From JACRLV01 sp045863555 (GTDB taxonomy: Bacteria > Planctomycetota > Phycisphaerae > UBA1845 > Fen-1342): a DNA stretch of 64,000 nucleotides. The translations under genes were made by a program, and so were the position numbers. The stretch is taken from the NCBI GenBank assembly GCA_045863555.1, contig BTUU01000014.1:62001-126000 (forward strand), in the 5' to 3' direction. Below are positions 26,296-35,218 of this stretch, in pieces (the first letter of the stretch is position 1; every line of letters starts with the position of its first letter). The notes beneath the pieces were generated by a model. It worked only from the letters and a program-made list of their open reading frames with translations, had not been told where the DNA came from and made no database searches.

Positions 26296-27584
26296 CGCGA
26301 CGCAGCACAGCAGCCCCACCCTGGAATCGGACGAATGCGGCGCACCTGCTCCGCCGGGCCGGCTTTTCGCCCGCCGAAGTGGAAATCCGCGCGGCCGTCG
26401 ATGCGGGGCTCGAAGCGACGGTCGAGCGGCTGGTGCGGGGCACGGAGGAGAGCCCGCGACACGCCGAACTCGACGAGACGGGCCGCGTGCTCGCGACGCG
26501 CGACAATATCGACGCGCTGCGCGGCTGGTGGCTGCTCCGGCTGTGTCACACGCAGCGGCCGCTGCGGGCCCGCATGGCCCTCTTCTGGCACAACCATTTC
26601 GCCACGAGCAATGCGAAGGTGCGCAGCGCGGCGATGATGCTCCAGCAGCTCCGCAGCTTCGAATCGCTGGGACTGGGCGGCTTCGAAAGGCTCCTCCAGG
26701 CGATCTCGCGCGACCCGGCAATGATCATCTGGCTCGACGGAAACCAGAACGTGAAGGGCCGGCCGAACGAAAACTACGCCCGCGAACTCTTTGAGCTGTT
26801 CTCGCTCGGGGTCGGGAATTACTCAGAAGCCGATATCAAGGAGGCGGCCCGCGCGTTCACGGGCTGGCACACGCGCGGCGGGAGCTTCCATTTTTCCGCC
26901 CGCGAGCACGACGGAGGGCGGAAGACGGTTCTCGGCGAAGCCGGCGCGTGGACCGGCGACGACGTCGTATCGATTGCGCTGCGGCGGCCGGCGTGCAGCC
27001 GATTTCTCGCGACGAAGCTGCTCCGCGAATTCGTCTGTCCGAATCCGCCGCGGGAACTCATCGACACCCTCGCCGCGACGCTCGTCGAAACCGGGTACGA
27101 CATCGCCGCAACGTTGACGCGGCTTTTCACCAGCGGCGATTTCTTTGACCCGAGATGGCGGCGGGCGCGCATCCAGTCACCGGTCGAATTCGCTGTGGGG
27201 GTTGTGCGCACGCTCGGCATCGCGCCGGCCGCCGCGGCGCTGGCCGACGGCGTGTCACAGATGGGGCAGCGCCTCTTCGAACCGCCGTCGGTCAAGGGCT
27301 GGGAGGGACATCGCGCCTGGCTGAATTCGGCGACGATGCTCGTCCGGCTGAACGCCGTCACGCGCGCGACGGAGAGCACCCTCTTCGACGCCGCCGCGTT
27401 TCGCCGCCAGTACGATCTCGATTCGCGGTATCGGCTGATCGAGTTCTGCGAGCAGCTCGTCCTCGACGGCGAGGTCCCGCACGCCGTCCGCATCGGCTAT
27501 CCGCCGGAGAGCGACGATCTCGACGCGACGCTCCGCGGCGTGCTGCGGGCACTCCTGAGCAGCCCGGAATATCAGATGGCCTGA
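26292..27584 (+). CDS. DUF1800 family protein
   Basis: A 430-residue protein with the DUF1800 markers: N-terminal AAHLLRRAGFSPAEVE, RMALFWHNHFATS near residue 95, NENYARELFELFSLGVGNYSE near 160, and PPSVKGWEGHRAWLNSATML near 330. DUF1800 genes occur almost always directly before DUF1501 genes, as here; the pair is common in planctomycetes and marine bacteria, and its biochemistry is unknown. No signal peptide is visible. The start overlaps the stop of the previous gene (ATGA) and is 13 bases ahead of the DUF1501 gene. It may handle the substrate or folding of its DUF1501 partner. Confidence 0.9.
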   Translation: MTRRSTAAPPWNRTNAAHLLRRAGFSPAEVEIRAAVDAGLEATVERLVRGTEESPRHAELDETGRVLATRDNIDALRGWWLLRLCHTQRPLRARMALFWHNHFATSNAKVRSAAMMLQQLRSFESLGLGGFERLLQAISRDPAMIIWLDGNQNVKGRPNENYARELFELFSLGVGNYSEADIKEAARAFTGWHTRGGSFHFSAREHDGGRKTVLGEAGAWTGDDVVSIALRRPACSRFLATKLLREFVCPNPPRELIDTLAATLVETGYDIAATLTRLFTSGDFFDPRWRRARIQSPVEFAVGVVRTLGIAPAAAALADGVSQMGQRLFEPPSVKGWEGHRAWLNSATMLVRLNAVTRATESTLFDAAAFRRQYDLDSRYRLIEFCEQLVLDGEVPHAVRIGYPPESDDLDATLRGVLRALLSSPEYQMA

Positions 27585-27597
27585 ATCGAGGTACCCG

Positions 27598-28839
27598 ATG
27601 AAACCCTCTCGACGCGAGATGCTCCAGTCCGGCCTGCTCAGCGCCTCGCTGCTCGCGACCGGCGCGACGCTTCCGGGGTTCCTCCTCCGCACGGCCCGCG
27701 CGGCGACGCCCGAATCGGGCGGCCGCGTACTGGTCGTGGTGCAGCTCAGCGGCGGGAACGACGGCCTGAACACCGTCATCCCCTACCGCGATGACCGATA
27801 CCACAAGGCCCGCCCCACGCTGCGCATCGCGGCCGATCGCGTGCTGAAACTCGAGCAGGACCTCGGCCTGCATCCCGACATGAACGGTTTCAAGCGGCTG
27901 TACGACGAAGGGCTGCTCGGTGTTCTGACCAACGTCGGCTACCCGAACCCCGACCGTTCGCACTTCCGGTCCATGGACATCTGGCACACAGCGCTGCTCA
28001 ACCCCGAAGGCGCGCGGGACGGCTGGCTCGGACGCGTCGTCGACCGGGGCGAGAAACCGGCCGACGCGACGGATGCCTCCGCGCCGGCGGCGCTGCACCT
28101 GGATGATCAGGTGCTTCCGCTGGCGCTCCAGACGCAGCGGACGCCCGTGCCGTCGATCCGCTCGATCGACGCCTTCCGCCTCCAGGGCGACGCCGACCAG
28201 CTCGAGAAGTCGCTCGCGAGCCCGCGATCCGGGGTCACGGGCGGGTCCGCGATGGACGACCTCCTGTTCGTTCAGCGCACCGCAATTTCCGCCTGCGCGA
28301 ACGCGCGCCGGCTCGAGCGCGTCCGCGCGAGCGATTCGAACGGCGCGGCCTATCCCGGATACGCGCTGGCGGCGAACCTTCGCCAGATTGCGCAGCTCAT
28401 CGGTGCGGACTTCGGACCCCGCATCTACTACACCTCGCTCGGCGGCTTCGACACGCACGCGCGACAGGTGCTCGCGCACGGCCCGCTTCTGCGCGAACTC
28501 GCCGATTCGGTGGCCGCGTTTTTCGACGACCTGAAGGCGCAAGGGCTCGCGGACCGCGTCGTGCTGCTCACATTCAGCGAATTCGGTCGCCGTGTCGCCG
28601 AAAACGCGGGCCAGGGCACGGACCACGGGGCGGCCGCGCCGCTCTTCGTCGCCGGACCGGCCGTCCGCGCGGGCGTGCATGGAAAAGCCCCCGATCTTGG
28701 CCGCTTGCTCGAAGGCGACCTGCGGCACGACGTCGACTTCCGGAACGTCTATGCCGCGCTGCTCGATTCGTGGCTGGATGTGCCCTCCCGCGCGATCCTC
28801 GGCGACGCGTTCGCGCCGGCGGCCGTGATCGGCACGTAG
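27598..28839 (+). CDS. DUF1501 family protein (sulfatase-like fold, Tat-exported)
   Basis: A 413-residue protein with a twin-arginine signal (SRREMLQSGLLSASLL, cleavage near residue 36), so it is exported folded. The body follows DUF1501: VVVQLSGGNDGLNTVIPY near residue 45, LGLHPDMNGFKRLYDEGLLG near 95, RSHFRSMDIWHTA near 125, YTSLGGFDTHARQ near 278, and FSEFGRRVAENAGQGTDHG near 325. These Asp/His clusters are the presumed metal site of an alkaline-phosphatase-like fold; the activity is unproven. GAGG precedes the ATG. It closes the operon starting at 24391. Confidence 0.9.
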   Translation: MKPSRREMLQSGLLSASLLATGATLPGFLLRTARAATPESGGRVLVVVQLSGGNDGLNTVIPYRDDRYHKARPTLRIAADRVLKLEQDLGLHPDMNGFKRLYDEGLLGVLTNVGYPNPDRSHFRSMDIWHTALLNPEGARDGWLGRVVDRGEKPADATDASAPAALHLDDQVLPLALQTQRTPVPSIRSIDAFRLQGDADQLEKSLASPRSGVTGGSAMDDLLFVQRTAISACANARRLERVRASDSNGAAYPGYALAANLRQIAQLIGADFGPRIYYTSLGGFDTHARQVLAHGPLLRELADSVAAFFDDLKAQGLADRVVLLTFSEFGRRVAENAGQGTDHGAAAPLFVAGPAVRAGVHGKAPDLGRLLEGDLRHDVDFRNVYAALLDSWLDVPSRAILGDAFAPAAVIGT

Positions 28840-28866
28840 TCGCGCTGTTCGCATCAACAGCACGGT

Positions 28867-28921
28867 GGTGCGGGCATCCTGCCCGCACCAAGTCTTCCGC
28901 ACGCGCGGGCAGAATGCCCGC
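28867..28921. repeat. pair of intergenic palindromes
   Basis: A perfect 10-bp inverted repeat with a 3-base loop (28867-28876 with 28880-28889) and a perfect 7-bp inverted repeat with a 3-base loop (28905-28911 with 28915-28921). Both contain GCGGGCA/TGCCCGC. There is no T-run. The arrangement parallels the pair at 14142-14181, although the sequences differ. Confidence 0.7.
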
Positions 28922-28942
28922 TCCACCCACGATGCAGCGTTT

Positions 28943-29098
28943 ATGACCAGCTACCCCAAACGATCCGCCGCGAAGAAACGCGGGCGGAGCCCGGAAACGT
29001 GGGGCGGGCGGTTCGTTGGCGGATCGGCGGGCTGGAAGCCGGATCCGCTGGCGTCGAACATGCCGAGACGGCCGAGCGACCGCGGCGAAGCGCAGTAA
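28943..29098 (+). CDS. possible small basic protein
   Basis: A 51-codon frame in the 329-base gap between the DUF1501 gene and the first lipoprotein. It encodes a basic, Arg/Lys/Pro-rich peptide with an SAAKKRGRSPETWGGRFVGG core. Third positions are strongly G/C, as in real genes here, but there is no clear ribosome site and no recognisable family, and high GC alone can produce this. Confidence 0.25.
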   Translation: MTSYPKRSAAKKRGRSPETWGGRFVGGSAGWKPDPLASNMPRRPSDRGEAQ

Positions 29099-29168
29099 TT
29101 GACGCCGGCGGCCGCCGGAATCGGCGATTTTGCAGGTCTCTCGGTGGTCATCGCCGCCGGGCGCGAGT

Positions 29169-29843
29169 ATGCTTCCGAAAACGGGGCGGCGGACCACGGG
29201 AGAACCGGATATTTTCACGCGACTGATCTCCATCAGCGTTGTTGGCGCATTCCTGGCGACACTGGCCGGCTGTCAGCTCATCGCGGCCCCTTTCCTGATG
29301 TGGGGGCCGGAGCCGACCAAGGACGTGCCCGCCGAGTATCCCTACCTGCCCGGAAAGAAGGTCGCGATCGTCGTCTGGGCCGACACGGACACGCTCTTTG
29401 AGTTCCCGCAGGTGCAGTTCGAAGTCGCCGAGTACGTCACGGCGGCAATGAAAGGCAACGTGAAGGGCGCGTCGTTCGTGCCGAACCGGCAGGTCGTCGA
29501 CTACCAGCGGCGCGACAGCGCGTGGGAACGCCGCTCGCCGAATGACATCGGCCGGGACCTCGGCGCGGATCGCGTGCTCATGCTGGAACTGACCGAGTAC
29601 ACGACGCGCGAGCCGGGCAGTCCGCATCTGAAGCGCGGCCGGATCGCGGCGAACCTGAAGATCTACGATTCGGATCACAAGGACTCCGCACCGACCTACA
29701 AGGCGAATATCGCGTGCAAGTACCCCACCGGCGACGCGGCCGACTGGGGCGGCGACGACCGCTCCGTCCGGGCGGCGGCGATGCAGCTCTTCGCGGACGA
29801 AGTCGCGGGCAAGTTCTACGACCGGAAGGTCAAGGTGAAGTGA
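29169..29843 (+). CDS. lipoprotein, first of a paralogous pair
   Basis: A 224-residue protein with a lipoprotein signal: hydrophobic residues 16-33 and lipobox LAGC (Cys34). The mature part begins YLPGKKVAIVVWADTDTLF, followed by a helix, VPNRQVVDYQRRDSAWERRS and DLGADRVLMLELTEY. This is the pattern of periplasmic lipoproteins with a CsgG/TolB-N-like alpha/beta fold. The next gene encodes the same order of elements, so the two are diverged paralogues. They overlap by one base (TGATG), so they are translated together and probably form a hetero-complex at the membrane. The upstream part of the frame before 29169 has no other good start. Confidence 0.6.
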   Translation: MLPKTGRRTTGEPDIFTRLISISVVGAFLATLAGCQLIAAPFLMWGPEPTKDVPAEYPYLPGKKVAIVVWADTDTLFEFPQVQFEVAEYVTAAMKGNVKGASFVPNRQVVDYQRRDSAWERRSPNDIGRDLGADRVLMLELTEYTTREPGSPHLKRGRIAANLKIYDSDHKDSAPTYKANIACKYPTGDAADWGGDDRSVRAAAMQLFADEVAGKFYDRKVKVK

Positions 29844-30490
29844 TGCGATTGCCCCTGGCGATGCTGGTCGGCGCGCTGGCGCTCGGTGCGGCCGGCTGCG
29901 ACGCGATCAAGGCAATCGCGTACTACCTGCGGCCGGCGGCGATCGACCCGGCGGAGTATGAGTTTCCGGAGAAGGCGCGGGTACTGATCATGCTGGACCC
30001 GGCGCGCCCGGGTTACGACAACCCGGTGTTCTCCAAAGCGCTGCACGACCGGATGGTGGAGATCTTTCGCGAGAAAAACTCGACGGCGGAGCTGATCGCT
30101 CCGCGCGAAGTGGCCGTGCTCAAGCGCGACAACGCCGATTTCCGGAACTGGTCGATCCGGAGGATCGGATCGGAGCTGAAGGCGACGCATGTGCTGTATG
30201 GACGCGTCGACTTTCTGCAATCGCGGCAGGCGCCCGATTATCCGGTTCTGGAGCCGCGCGTTTCGATGCGCCTGAAGGTCATCGCGGTCGAACGGCCCGA
30301 CGGAGACGCGCGCGTCTGGCCGACCGAGCGCGAGGGCCGCGAGGTGACGTGCGAGCGCCAGGCACAGGAGGCGTCCGATCCTTCGTTCGAGGATGCGGCG
30401 ATGACGAAACTCGGGCGCGACACGGCGTACCTCGTCGCCCTGCCGTTCTTCAAGCACGACCAGGAAGAAAAGCGGCCCCGCGAGCAGTAG
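29843..30490 (+). CDS. lipoprotein, second of a paralogous pair
   Basis: A 215-residue lipoprotein (signal 1-18, lipobox GAAGC, Cys19). Its EKARVLIMLDPARPGYDNPV, APREVAVLKRDNADFRNWS and SELKATHVLYGRVDF segments line up with the same elements of the preceding gene (VAIVVWADTD, VPNRQVVDYQRRDS and GADRVLMLELTEY). The C-terminus is basic and polar (KHDQEEKRPREQ). The family resembles CsgG-like or GNA1162-like periplasmic lipoproteins; the function is unknown. The start codon overlaps the previous stop. The FecCD-type permease follows after 118 bases on the same strand, possibly in the same transcript. Confidence 0.6.
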   Translation: MRLPLAMLVGALALGAAGCDAIKAIAYYLRPAAIDPAEYEFPEKARVLIMLDPARPGYDNPVFSKALHDRMVEIFREKNSTAELIAPREVAVLKRDNADFRNWSIRRIGSELKATHVLYGRVDFLQSRQAPDYPVLEPRVSMRLKVIAVERPDGDARVWPTEREGREVTCERQAQEASDPSFEDAAMTKLGRDTAYLVALPFFKHDQEEKRPREQ

Positions 30491-30608
30491 CTCCGACATC
30501 GCCGCCGCTCGAAGGGCAGGCGGCCGGGGAGGATTCCCGGGCCCTCCGCACCGGCGCGGCCGCCGGGACGGCGGCTGACGATCGCGCCGAACCGAGCCGG
30601 AGGATGGA

Positions 30609-31649
30609 GTGGCCTCCCCCGCAGCGACAGAGTGCACGGCAACAGGCGCCCGCGTTGATCCGCGTCGGCCTGACGCGGGGCGGCGGACGCTGCTGCTGGC
30701 GGCCGGATGCGGCGGCGCGGTCGCTCTGCTCGTCGCGGCGACGTTTGTTCCGAGGCTGCCGGTCGCCTTCGAGGATCCCCTCTACTGGGAGTTGTGGCGG
30801 CTGCGGGCGCTGCGCGTCGCGCTGGCGGCGGTCGTCGGCGGCGGTCTGGCGCTCGGCGGCGCGGTCTACCAGGCGCTGCTCCGCAACGCGCTCGCGGAGC
30901 CCTACACGCTGGGCGTGTCGTCGGGTGCGGCGCTGGGTGCGGCCGCCGGATTCCTCCTGGGCGTCTCGGGCACGTGGCTGTGGCTTCCGAAGCTCTCGCT
31001 GCTGGCGCTCGCGGGGGCCCTCACGGCGCTGGCCACGATTTTCACGCTCGCGCGGGCGCGGGCGGCGCATGACGTGGCACGCCTGCTGCTCGCCGGCGTC
31101 TGCGTCTCGTATGTCGCCTCTGCCGGCATCCTCCTGGCCGCGTTCCTGCTGCGGCGGCCGGTGACGAATGACCTGCTGGTCTGGATGGTCGGTTCGCTGG
31201 GCGTGTATCGCGCGTCGGCGTGCGTGGAGATCGCGGTCGTGCTCGGCGTCGTCGGGCTCCTGGCGATCAGGAGCCACCGGGAACTCGATCTGCTCAGTCT
31301 CGGCGAGTCTCTCGCGGCGACGCGTGGAGTCGCGGTCGGGCGCATCGTGTGGGTCGGGTTTGCGGCTGTGGGCGTACTCACGGCGGTCATCGTGGCGAAT
31401 TGCGGTCCGATCGGGTTCGTGGGGCTGATCGTCCCGCACATCGTGCGGGGCATCGTTGGAGTGCGAACGCTGCCGGTGCTGGTGGGGTCGCTGATCACGG
31501 GGGCGGTGTTTCTGGCGGCGTGCGACGCGCTGGCCCGGTCGGTGGCTGCGAATTTTGACACACCTGTGGGAATTTTCACCAACATCATCGGCGCGGGCGT
31601 TTTCTGCTGGCTGCTGCTGACGCGCGCCGGTTCGCCGGCGCGGGCATAA
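30609..31649 (+). CDS. FecCD/BtuC-type iron-siderophore or cobalamin ABC permease
   Basis: A 346-residue polytopic membrane protein, full length for this family. It shows the usual early RALRVALAAVVGGGLALGGA, GAVYQALLRNALAEPYTLGV near residue 75 (family signature), LLVWMVGSLG near 190, SLGESLAATRGV near 232 (the coupling helix that docks the ATPase), and NCGPIGFVGLIVPHIVR near 265. The GTG start has GGAGG 5 bases before it. Substrate could be siderophore-iron, heme or vitamin B12. No ATPase or binding protein gene is adjacent, which is unusual since these are normally in one operon; the next gene is an unrelated exported protein. Confidence 0.9.
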   Translation: MASPAATECTATGARVDPRRPDAGRRTLLLAAGCGGAVALLVAATFVPRLPVAFEDPLYWELWRLRALRVALAAVVGGGLALGGAVYQALLRNALAEPYTLGVSSGAALGAAAGFLLGVSGTWLWLPKLSLLALAGALTALATIFTLARARAAHDVARLLLAGVCVSYVASAGILLAAFLLRRPVTNDLLVWMVGSLGVYRASACVEIAVVLGVVGLLAIRSHRELDLLSLGESLAATRGVAVGRIVWVGFAAVGVLTAVIVANCGPIGFVGLIVPHIVRGIVGVRTLPVLVGSLITGAVFLAACDALARSVAANFDTPVGIFTNIIGAGVFCWLLLTRAGSPARA

Positions 31650-31862
31650 CGGCGTTCGGCGCGGCTTCGGGGCGTGATCGGGGCCGTCGTTGGGGGAAAC
31701 GGGGCACTCCGACCTATTGATTTACCCCAATACAGGAATTTCGGCGAGCGCGCAACGCTCCCGGAATGTGATTTGCTGCGCAACACGCCGGGCCCCGACG
31801 TCGCGGGCGAGCCGTTGTCCACAGCGGCGCCGACGCCCATCCACACCGCTAAGGGGGACCCC

Positions 31863-33866
31863 ATGAATGACATTCCGTTTCATCGTCGGCGCGCGTCCGC
31901 GCTCGCAATCGGTCTTCTTGTCATTGCGGCAGCAATACTGCCGTCGGTTGTCGCAGCCGATGAAAACCTCTTTGTGCCGGAGGCCGGAGGCTACTGGTCC
32001 GTGCCGGAGAATTGGAGCTTCGGACACTGCCCGACCGGGTACGAACGAGCGGCGATTTTCACCGGGTCGAACATGGACAAGGTTGTTACCTTCGACTCCG
32101 CAGCGGCGAGCTTCGACTGGCTCGCGGTCGGCGGAGACGGCACAACGTCGTTCGGTGCGCGCGTCATTCAGCAGCAAGGCACGCTGGAAGTCTTCAGCTG
32201 GTACTACCTCGGCGTGTACGGCTATGGCGAGCACCAGCTCGTAGGGACGGCGCGGCTCCAGGTCGGCTCGATCATCGTCGTCGGGTGCCAGGGCGGCGAG
32301 TTCGAACTCTATTCAGGAGAGGGCTACTTTCTGCTCGACACCGTGCTCGACGAGAACGCGGGGCTTTCGACGTTTGCGCTCGACATCGGCGCGTGGGCGC
32401 CGGGTCTTTTCGACCATCGGAGCGGCTACGTCACGGCGGAATACGTGGAGCTTCGCCGAGACGGGACCTACTGGTTTCACCCCGGCGACCCCTCCAGCCG
32501 GGTTCGCACGGCGACGATCTATGCGGAAGGAGACTTCCTCCACGAGAGCGGTCGCGTTGAAACGGACAACCTGAGGGTCAGCGGGGCCTATCAGCTGAGC
32601 GAACCGCACGGACTGCCTTCACAGCTGATCGTGCAGGACACGGCGGAGATCGGGCCCGGCGCCGCGACGATGGAACAAAACGCCGGAATTGCTGACGTCA
32701 CAACTCTACTCATCGACGGCGGCGGGGCAGACCCGACGGTCTCGGCGAACTACTCGCTGAACGGCGGCACGCTCAGCGTGAACACCCTCACCTGCAAAGC
32801 CAATGGCCGGCTGCGTCTGCTCGGCGGACTCGCGAATATCACGACGTGGTCGAATATCGCGCCGCACTTCATTACGCTCGACGGCACGGCGGAGTGCCGC
32901 GCGGCACGAGTCGACAACACGGGGACGTTTACGCTCGCGGGGGCCGCGTTCCTTCGTGAAAATACCGGCGGCGACCCGGCGACGGGGTGCTACTTCGATA
33001 ATCACCGCTGGTCGACTGTGAATTTCGAGGGCGGGCGGTTTCGCGGTTCCGTGTCGACCGAGGGGTGGCTGAATTACTACGCGGGCGACCTCACGGAAGC
33101 GAACCTCTATGGATCGATCCTGCGCGGGCTCATCACCATCGACGGCGCCCTGAATTGCCGCAATATCAACGCGGGCTCACTCGTCATGACGTCGCGCGGC
33201 TCGATTCGCGCTGACACGCTCCAGGCGATGGGCATGAGCGTTTCGACGGGGGCGTCGATCGAAGTCGCCTCGGGCGCGATTCAGACCGACGTTCTGGATA
33301 TCCGCGGCGATGTGGGCGAGCGGGTCACGATCAACGCCAACATCGAGGCATTCTCTACGACGTTCTGGGGCGAGCGGATGGGTGCGGAACTCCTTGTTCA
33401 CGGAAGGCTCAACGAGTTTGAACTCATAATGCGCGCCGCCGGGACTGGAGCGGGTCAGTATGACCGGCTGACGGCCGAGGCGGGCGTGGGAATCGCCGGT
33501 CGGATCGTCGTCGAAGCGGTTGCCGGGTATGCGCCCACGCTCGGAGATGTATTCGTCCCGATCACGTGGAACCCGGGCGCACCAGCGCATTTTGGCGAAT
33601 TCGAACTGCCGCCGCTTCCCGCGGGCCTGCTCTGGGACGTTCAGATCACCGACACGGGCCTCCGCCTCGAAGTCATCGCGAACGAACCCTGCCCCGGCGA
33701 CGTCGATTTCGATCTCGACATCGATCTGAACGACCTCGCCAGACTTCTCAGCCACTTCGGCATGACGGAAGGCGCGACGCTCGGCGACGGCGACCTCGAC
33801 GGCGACGGCGCGGTTGATCTGGCCGATCTGGCGATCCTGCTGAACGAATTTGGAAAGGGCTGCTGA
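31863..33866 (+). CDS. exported beta-helix protein with dockerin-like C-terminus
   Basis: A 667-residue secreted protein. Residues about 1-32 are a signal peptide (ALAIGLLVIAAAILPSVVAA). The start of the mature protein, GGYWSVPENWSFGHCPTG, and the long series of short Gly/Thr/Asn-rich strands are typical of autotransporter-type right-handed beta-helices. The last 60 residues hold two dockerin-like calcium loops (DVDFDLDIDLNDLARLL and DLDGDGAVDLADLAILL) and end in Cys. These tandem loops bind calcium in dockerins, but no cohesin is visible here. It ends with a strong terminator and stands alone on the plus strand. Confidence 0.75.
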   Translation: MNDIPFHRRRASALAIGLLVIAAAILPSVVAADENLFVPEAGGYWSVPENWSFGHCPTGYERAAIFTGSNMDKVVTFDSAAASFDWLAVGGDGTTSFGARVIQQQGTLEVFSWYYLGVYGYGEHQLVGTARLQVGSIIVVGCQGGEFELYSGEGYFLLDTVLDENAGLSTFALDIGAWAPGLFDHRSGYVTAEYVELRRDGTYWFHPGDPSSRVRTATIYAEGDFLHESGRVETDNLRVSGAYQLSEPHGLPSQLIVQDTAEIGPGAATMEQNAGIADVTTLLIDGGGADPTVSANYSLNGGTLSVNTLTCKANGRLRLLGGLANITTWSNIAPHFITLDGTAECRAARVDNTGTFTLAGAAFLRENTGGDPATGCYFDNHRWSTVNFEGGRFRGSVSTEGWLNYYAGDLTEANLYGSILRGLITIDGALNCRNINAGSLVMTSRGSIRADTLQAMGMSVSTGASIEVASGAIQTDVLDIRGDVGERVTINANIEAFSTTFWGERMGAELLVHGRLNEFELIMRAAGTGAGQYDRLTAEAGVGIAGRIVVEAVAGYAPTLGDVFVPITWNPGAPAHFGEFELPPLPAGLLWDVQITDTGLRLEVIANEPCPGDVDFDLDIDLNDLARLLSHFGMTEGATLGDGDLDGDGAVDLADLAILLNEFGKGC

Positions 33867-33905
33867 CCCGACCATTCGACCACGAATGCGGGAGGAGAGG
33901 AAAGC

Positions 33906-33939
33906 ACCCCGGCGGGTCAGAATCAGGGCCCGCCGGGGT
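33906..33939 (+). terminator. intrinsic terminator after the beta-helix gene
   Basis: An 11-bp stem (33906-33916 with 33929-33939) around a 12-base loop, then CGTTCGTTC. Located 40 bases after the stop. Confidence 0.65.
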
Positions 33940-34078
33940 CGTTCGTTCACCCAGGGCCGTCGCTCCCCGCGGCGCGTTCGAGCCGGCGATCGCATCGGAA
34001 TATTCCATTGACGGCCGCCGGGGCGCGCGGGTGTAATACCAGTCAAATCTCATTTCCCTTTCCCTCTGGAGGCCTGTC

Positions 34079-35068
34079 ATGCTTCGAATCTCGCGTACGC
34101 TCCTGACGCTCTCGGCGCTGGCCGCACCGGCACTGGCCGACATCGACACTCCATTCGAATCACCCGAGTACAACGGCTCCGCCGCAGGCACGTCGATGGC
34201 CGGCCAGCAGGGCTGGTATACGCCGAATGTCGCCGGATCCATCGACTACACGATCATGACCTACGCCGGAAACGCCTTCGGGCTGCCGGCGAACCCCGAC
34301 GGCGCTGCCCAGTTCGCCGCCGGACGGTCGCTCGGTGGGACTTCCTACGCCCGGGCGCAGAAGGACCACGACTTCTCGACCTCCGATACCTGGTGCCTCT
34401 CGTGGGACTTCCTGGGCCGATACGACGGCGCCGCGCCCGCGACGCACAACCTCGGCAGCTTCTCGTTCCAGCCCACGGGCACACAGGCCGCGCCGGAATC
34501 CCGGCTCTTCATCGCGCTGAACACGTTCGTCGACCTCGCAAACCCGACCACCTGGAGCGCCGGCTACGTCGTTCATGACGCGGCGGGCATCCAGGTGAAC
34601 CAGCCGGGGATTTTCGCGGGCCCGGAGTGGCAGAATCTCCCGGTTGACACGTGGTTCCGCCAGACAACGGAAATCAACCTGACCGAAAACCGCATCACGC
34701 GCGTCACGATCACCAATCTCGCGACCGGCGGCACCGCGGCCGCCGAACCGGCGGGCTGGTACCTCGGCGGCGGTGCGACGCCTGCCCTGCCGCTGTCCAC
34801 GTCGATCCGCTTTTTCGCGGGCGGGACGACGGCGGGCAACATCGCGGCCTGGGACAATCTGCGGCTCGTGCCGACGTGCGGCGCGCCGCCCTGCCCGGGC
34901 GATCTCGACGGAGATGCGGACGTCGACATCCAGGACCTGGCCACACTGCTCGCGAACTTTGGCACGCCGGGCGGCGCTGGCGCGGACCAGGGCGACCTCG
35001 ACGGCGACGGCGATGTCGACCTTCAGGACCTGGCCGGGCTGCTGGGCGCGTTTGGGTCGAATTGCTGA
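34079..35068 (+). CDS. exported protein with dockerin-like C-terminus
   Basis: A 329-residue secreted protein. Signal peptide residues 1-20 end in ALA. The body, about residues 20-260, is a beta-rich globular domain of the lectin/laminin-G-like sort (DTPFESPEYNGSAAGTSMAG, then SFSFQPTGTQ); its closest family is not clear. The last 60 residues carry two dockerin-like loops (DLDGDADVDIQDLATLL and DLDGDGDVDLQDLAGLL), ending NC. GGAGG precedes the ATG. It is followed by an unusually strong terminator. Confidence 0.75.
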   Translation: MLRISRTLLTLSALAAPALADIDTPFESPEYNGSAAGTSMAGQQGWYTPNVAGSIDYTIMTYAGNAFGLPANPDGAAQFAAGRSLGGTSYARAQKDHDFSTSDTWCLSWDFLGRYDGAAPATHNLGSFSFQPTGTQAAPESRLFIALNTFVDLANPTTWSAGYVVHDAAGIQVNQPGIFAGPEWQNLPVDTWFRQTTEINLTENRITRVTITNLATGGTAAAEPAGWYLGGGATPALPLSTSIRFFAGGTTAGNIAAWDNLRLVPTCGAPPCPGDLDGDADVDIQDLATLLANFGTPGGAGADQGDLDGDGDVDLQDLAGLLGAFGSNC

Positions 35069-35095
35069 TAACTCGAGAGAAAGACTGGACTCGGC

Positions 35096-35129
35096 ACGGC
35101 GATTGCCCTCAGAATTGGGGGCAATCGCC
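35096..35129 (+). terminator. intrinsic terminator
   Basis: A perfect 12-bp stem (35096-35107 with 35118-35129), a 10-base loop, then CGGGTTTTT. Located 28 bases after the stop of the previous gene. Confidence 0.9.
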
Positions 35130-35218
35130 GCGGGTTTTTGCGTGCGCCGACCTGTGACGCGCTGCTCGGGGGAAATCCGTCCCGCCGGTTCGCCTGTCTC
35201 ACTCTCCGGAGGTTCGAG

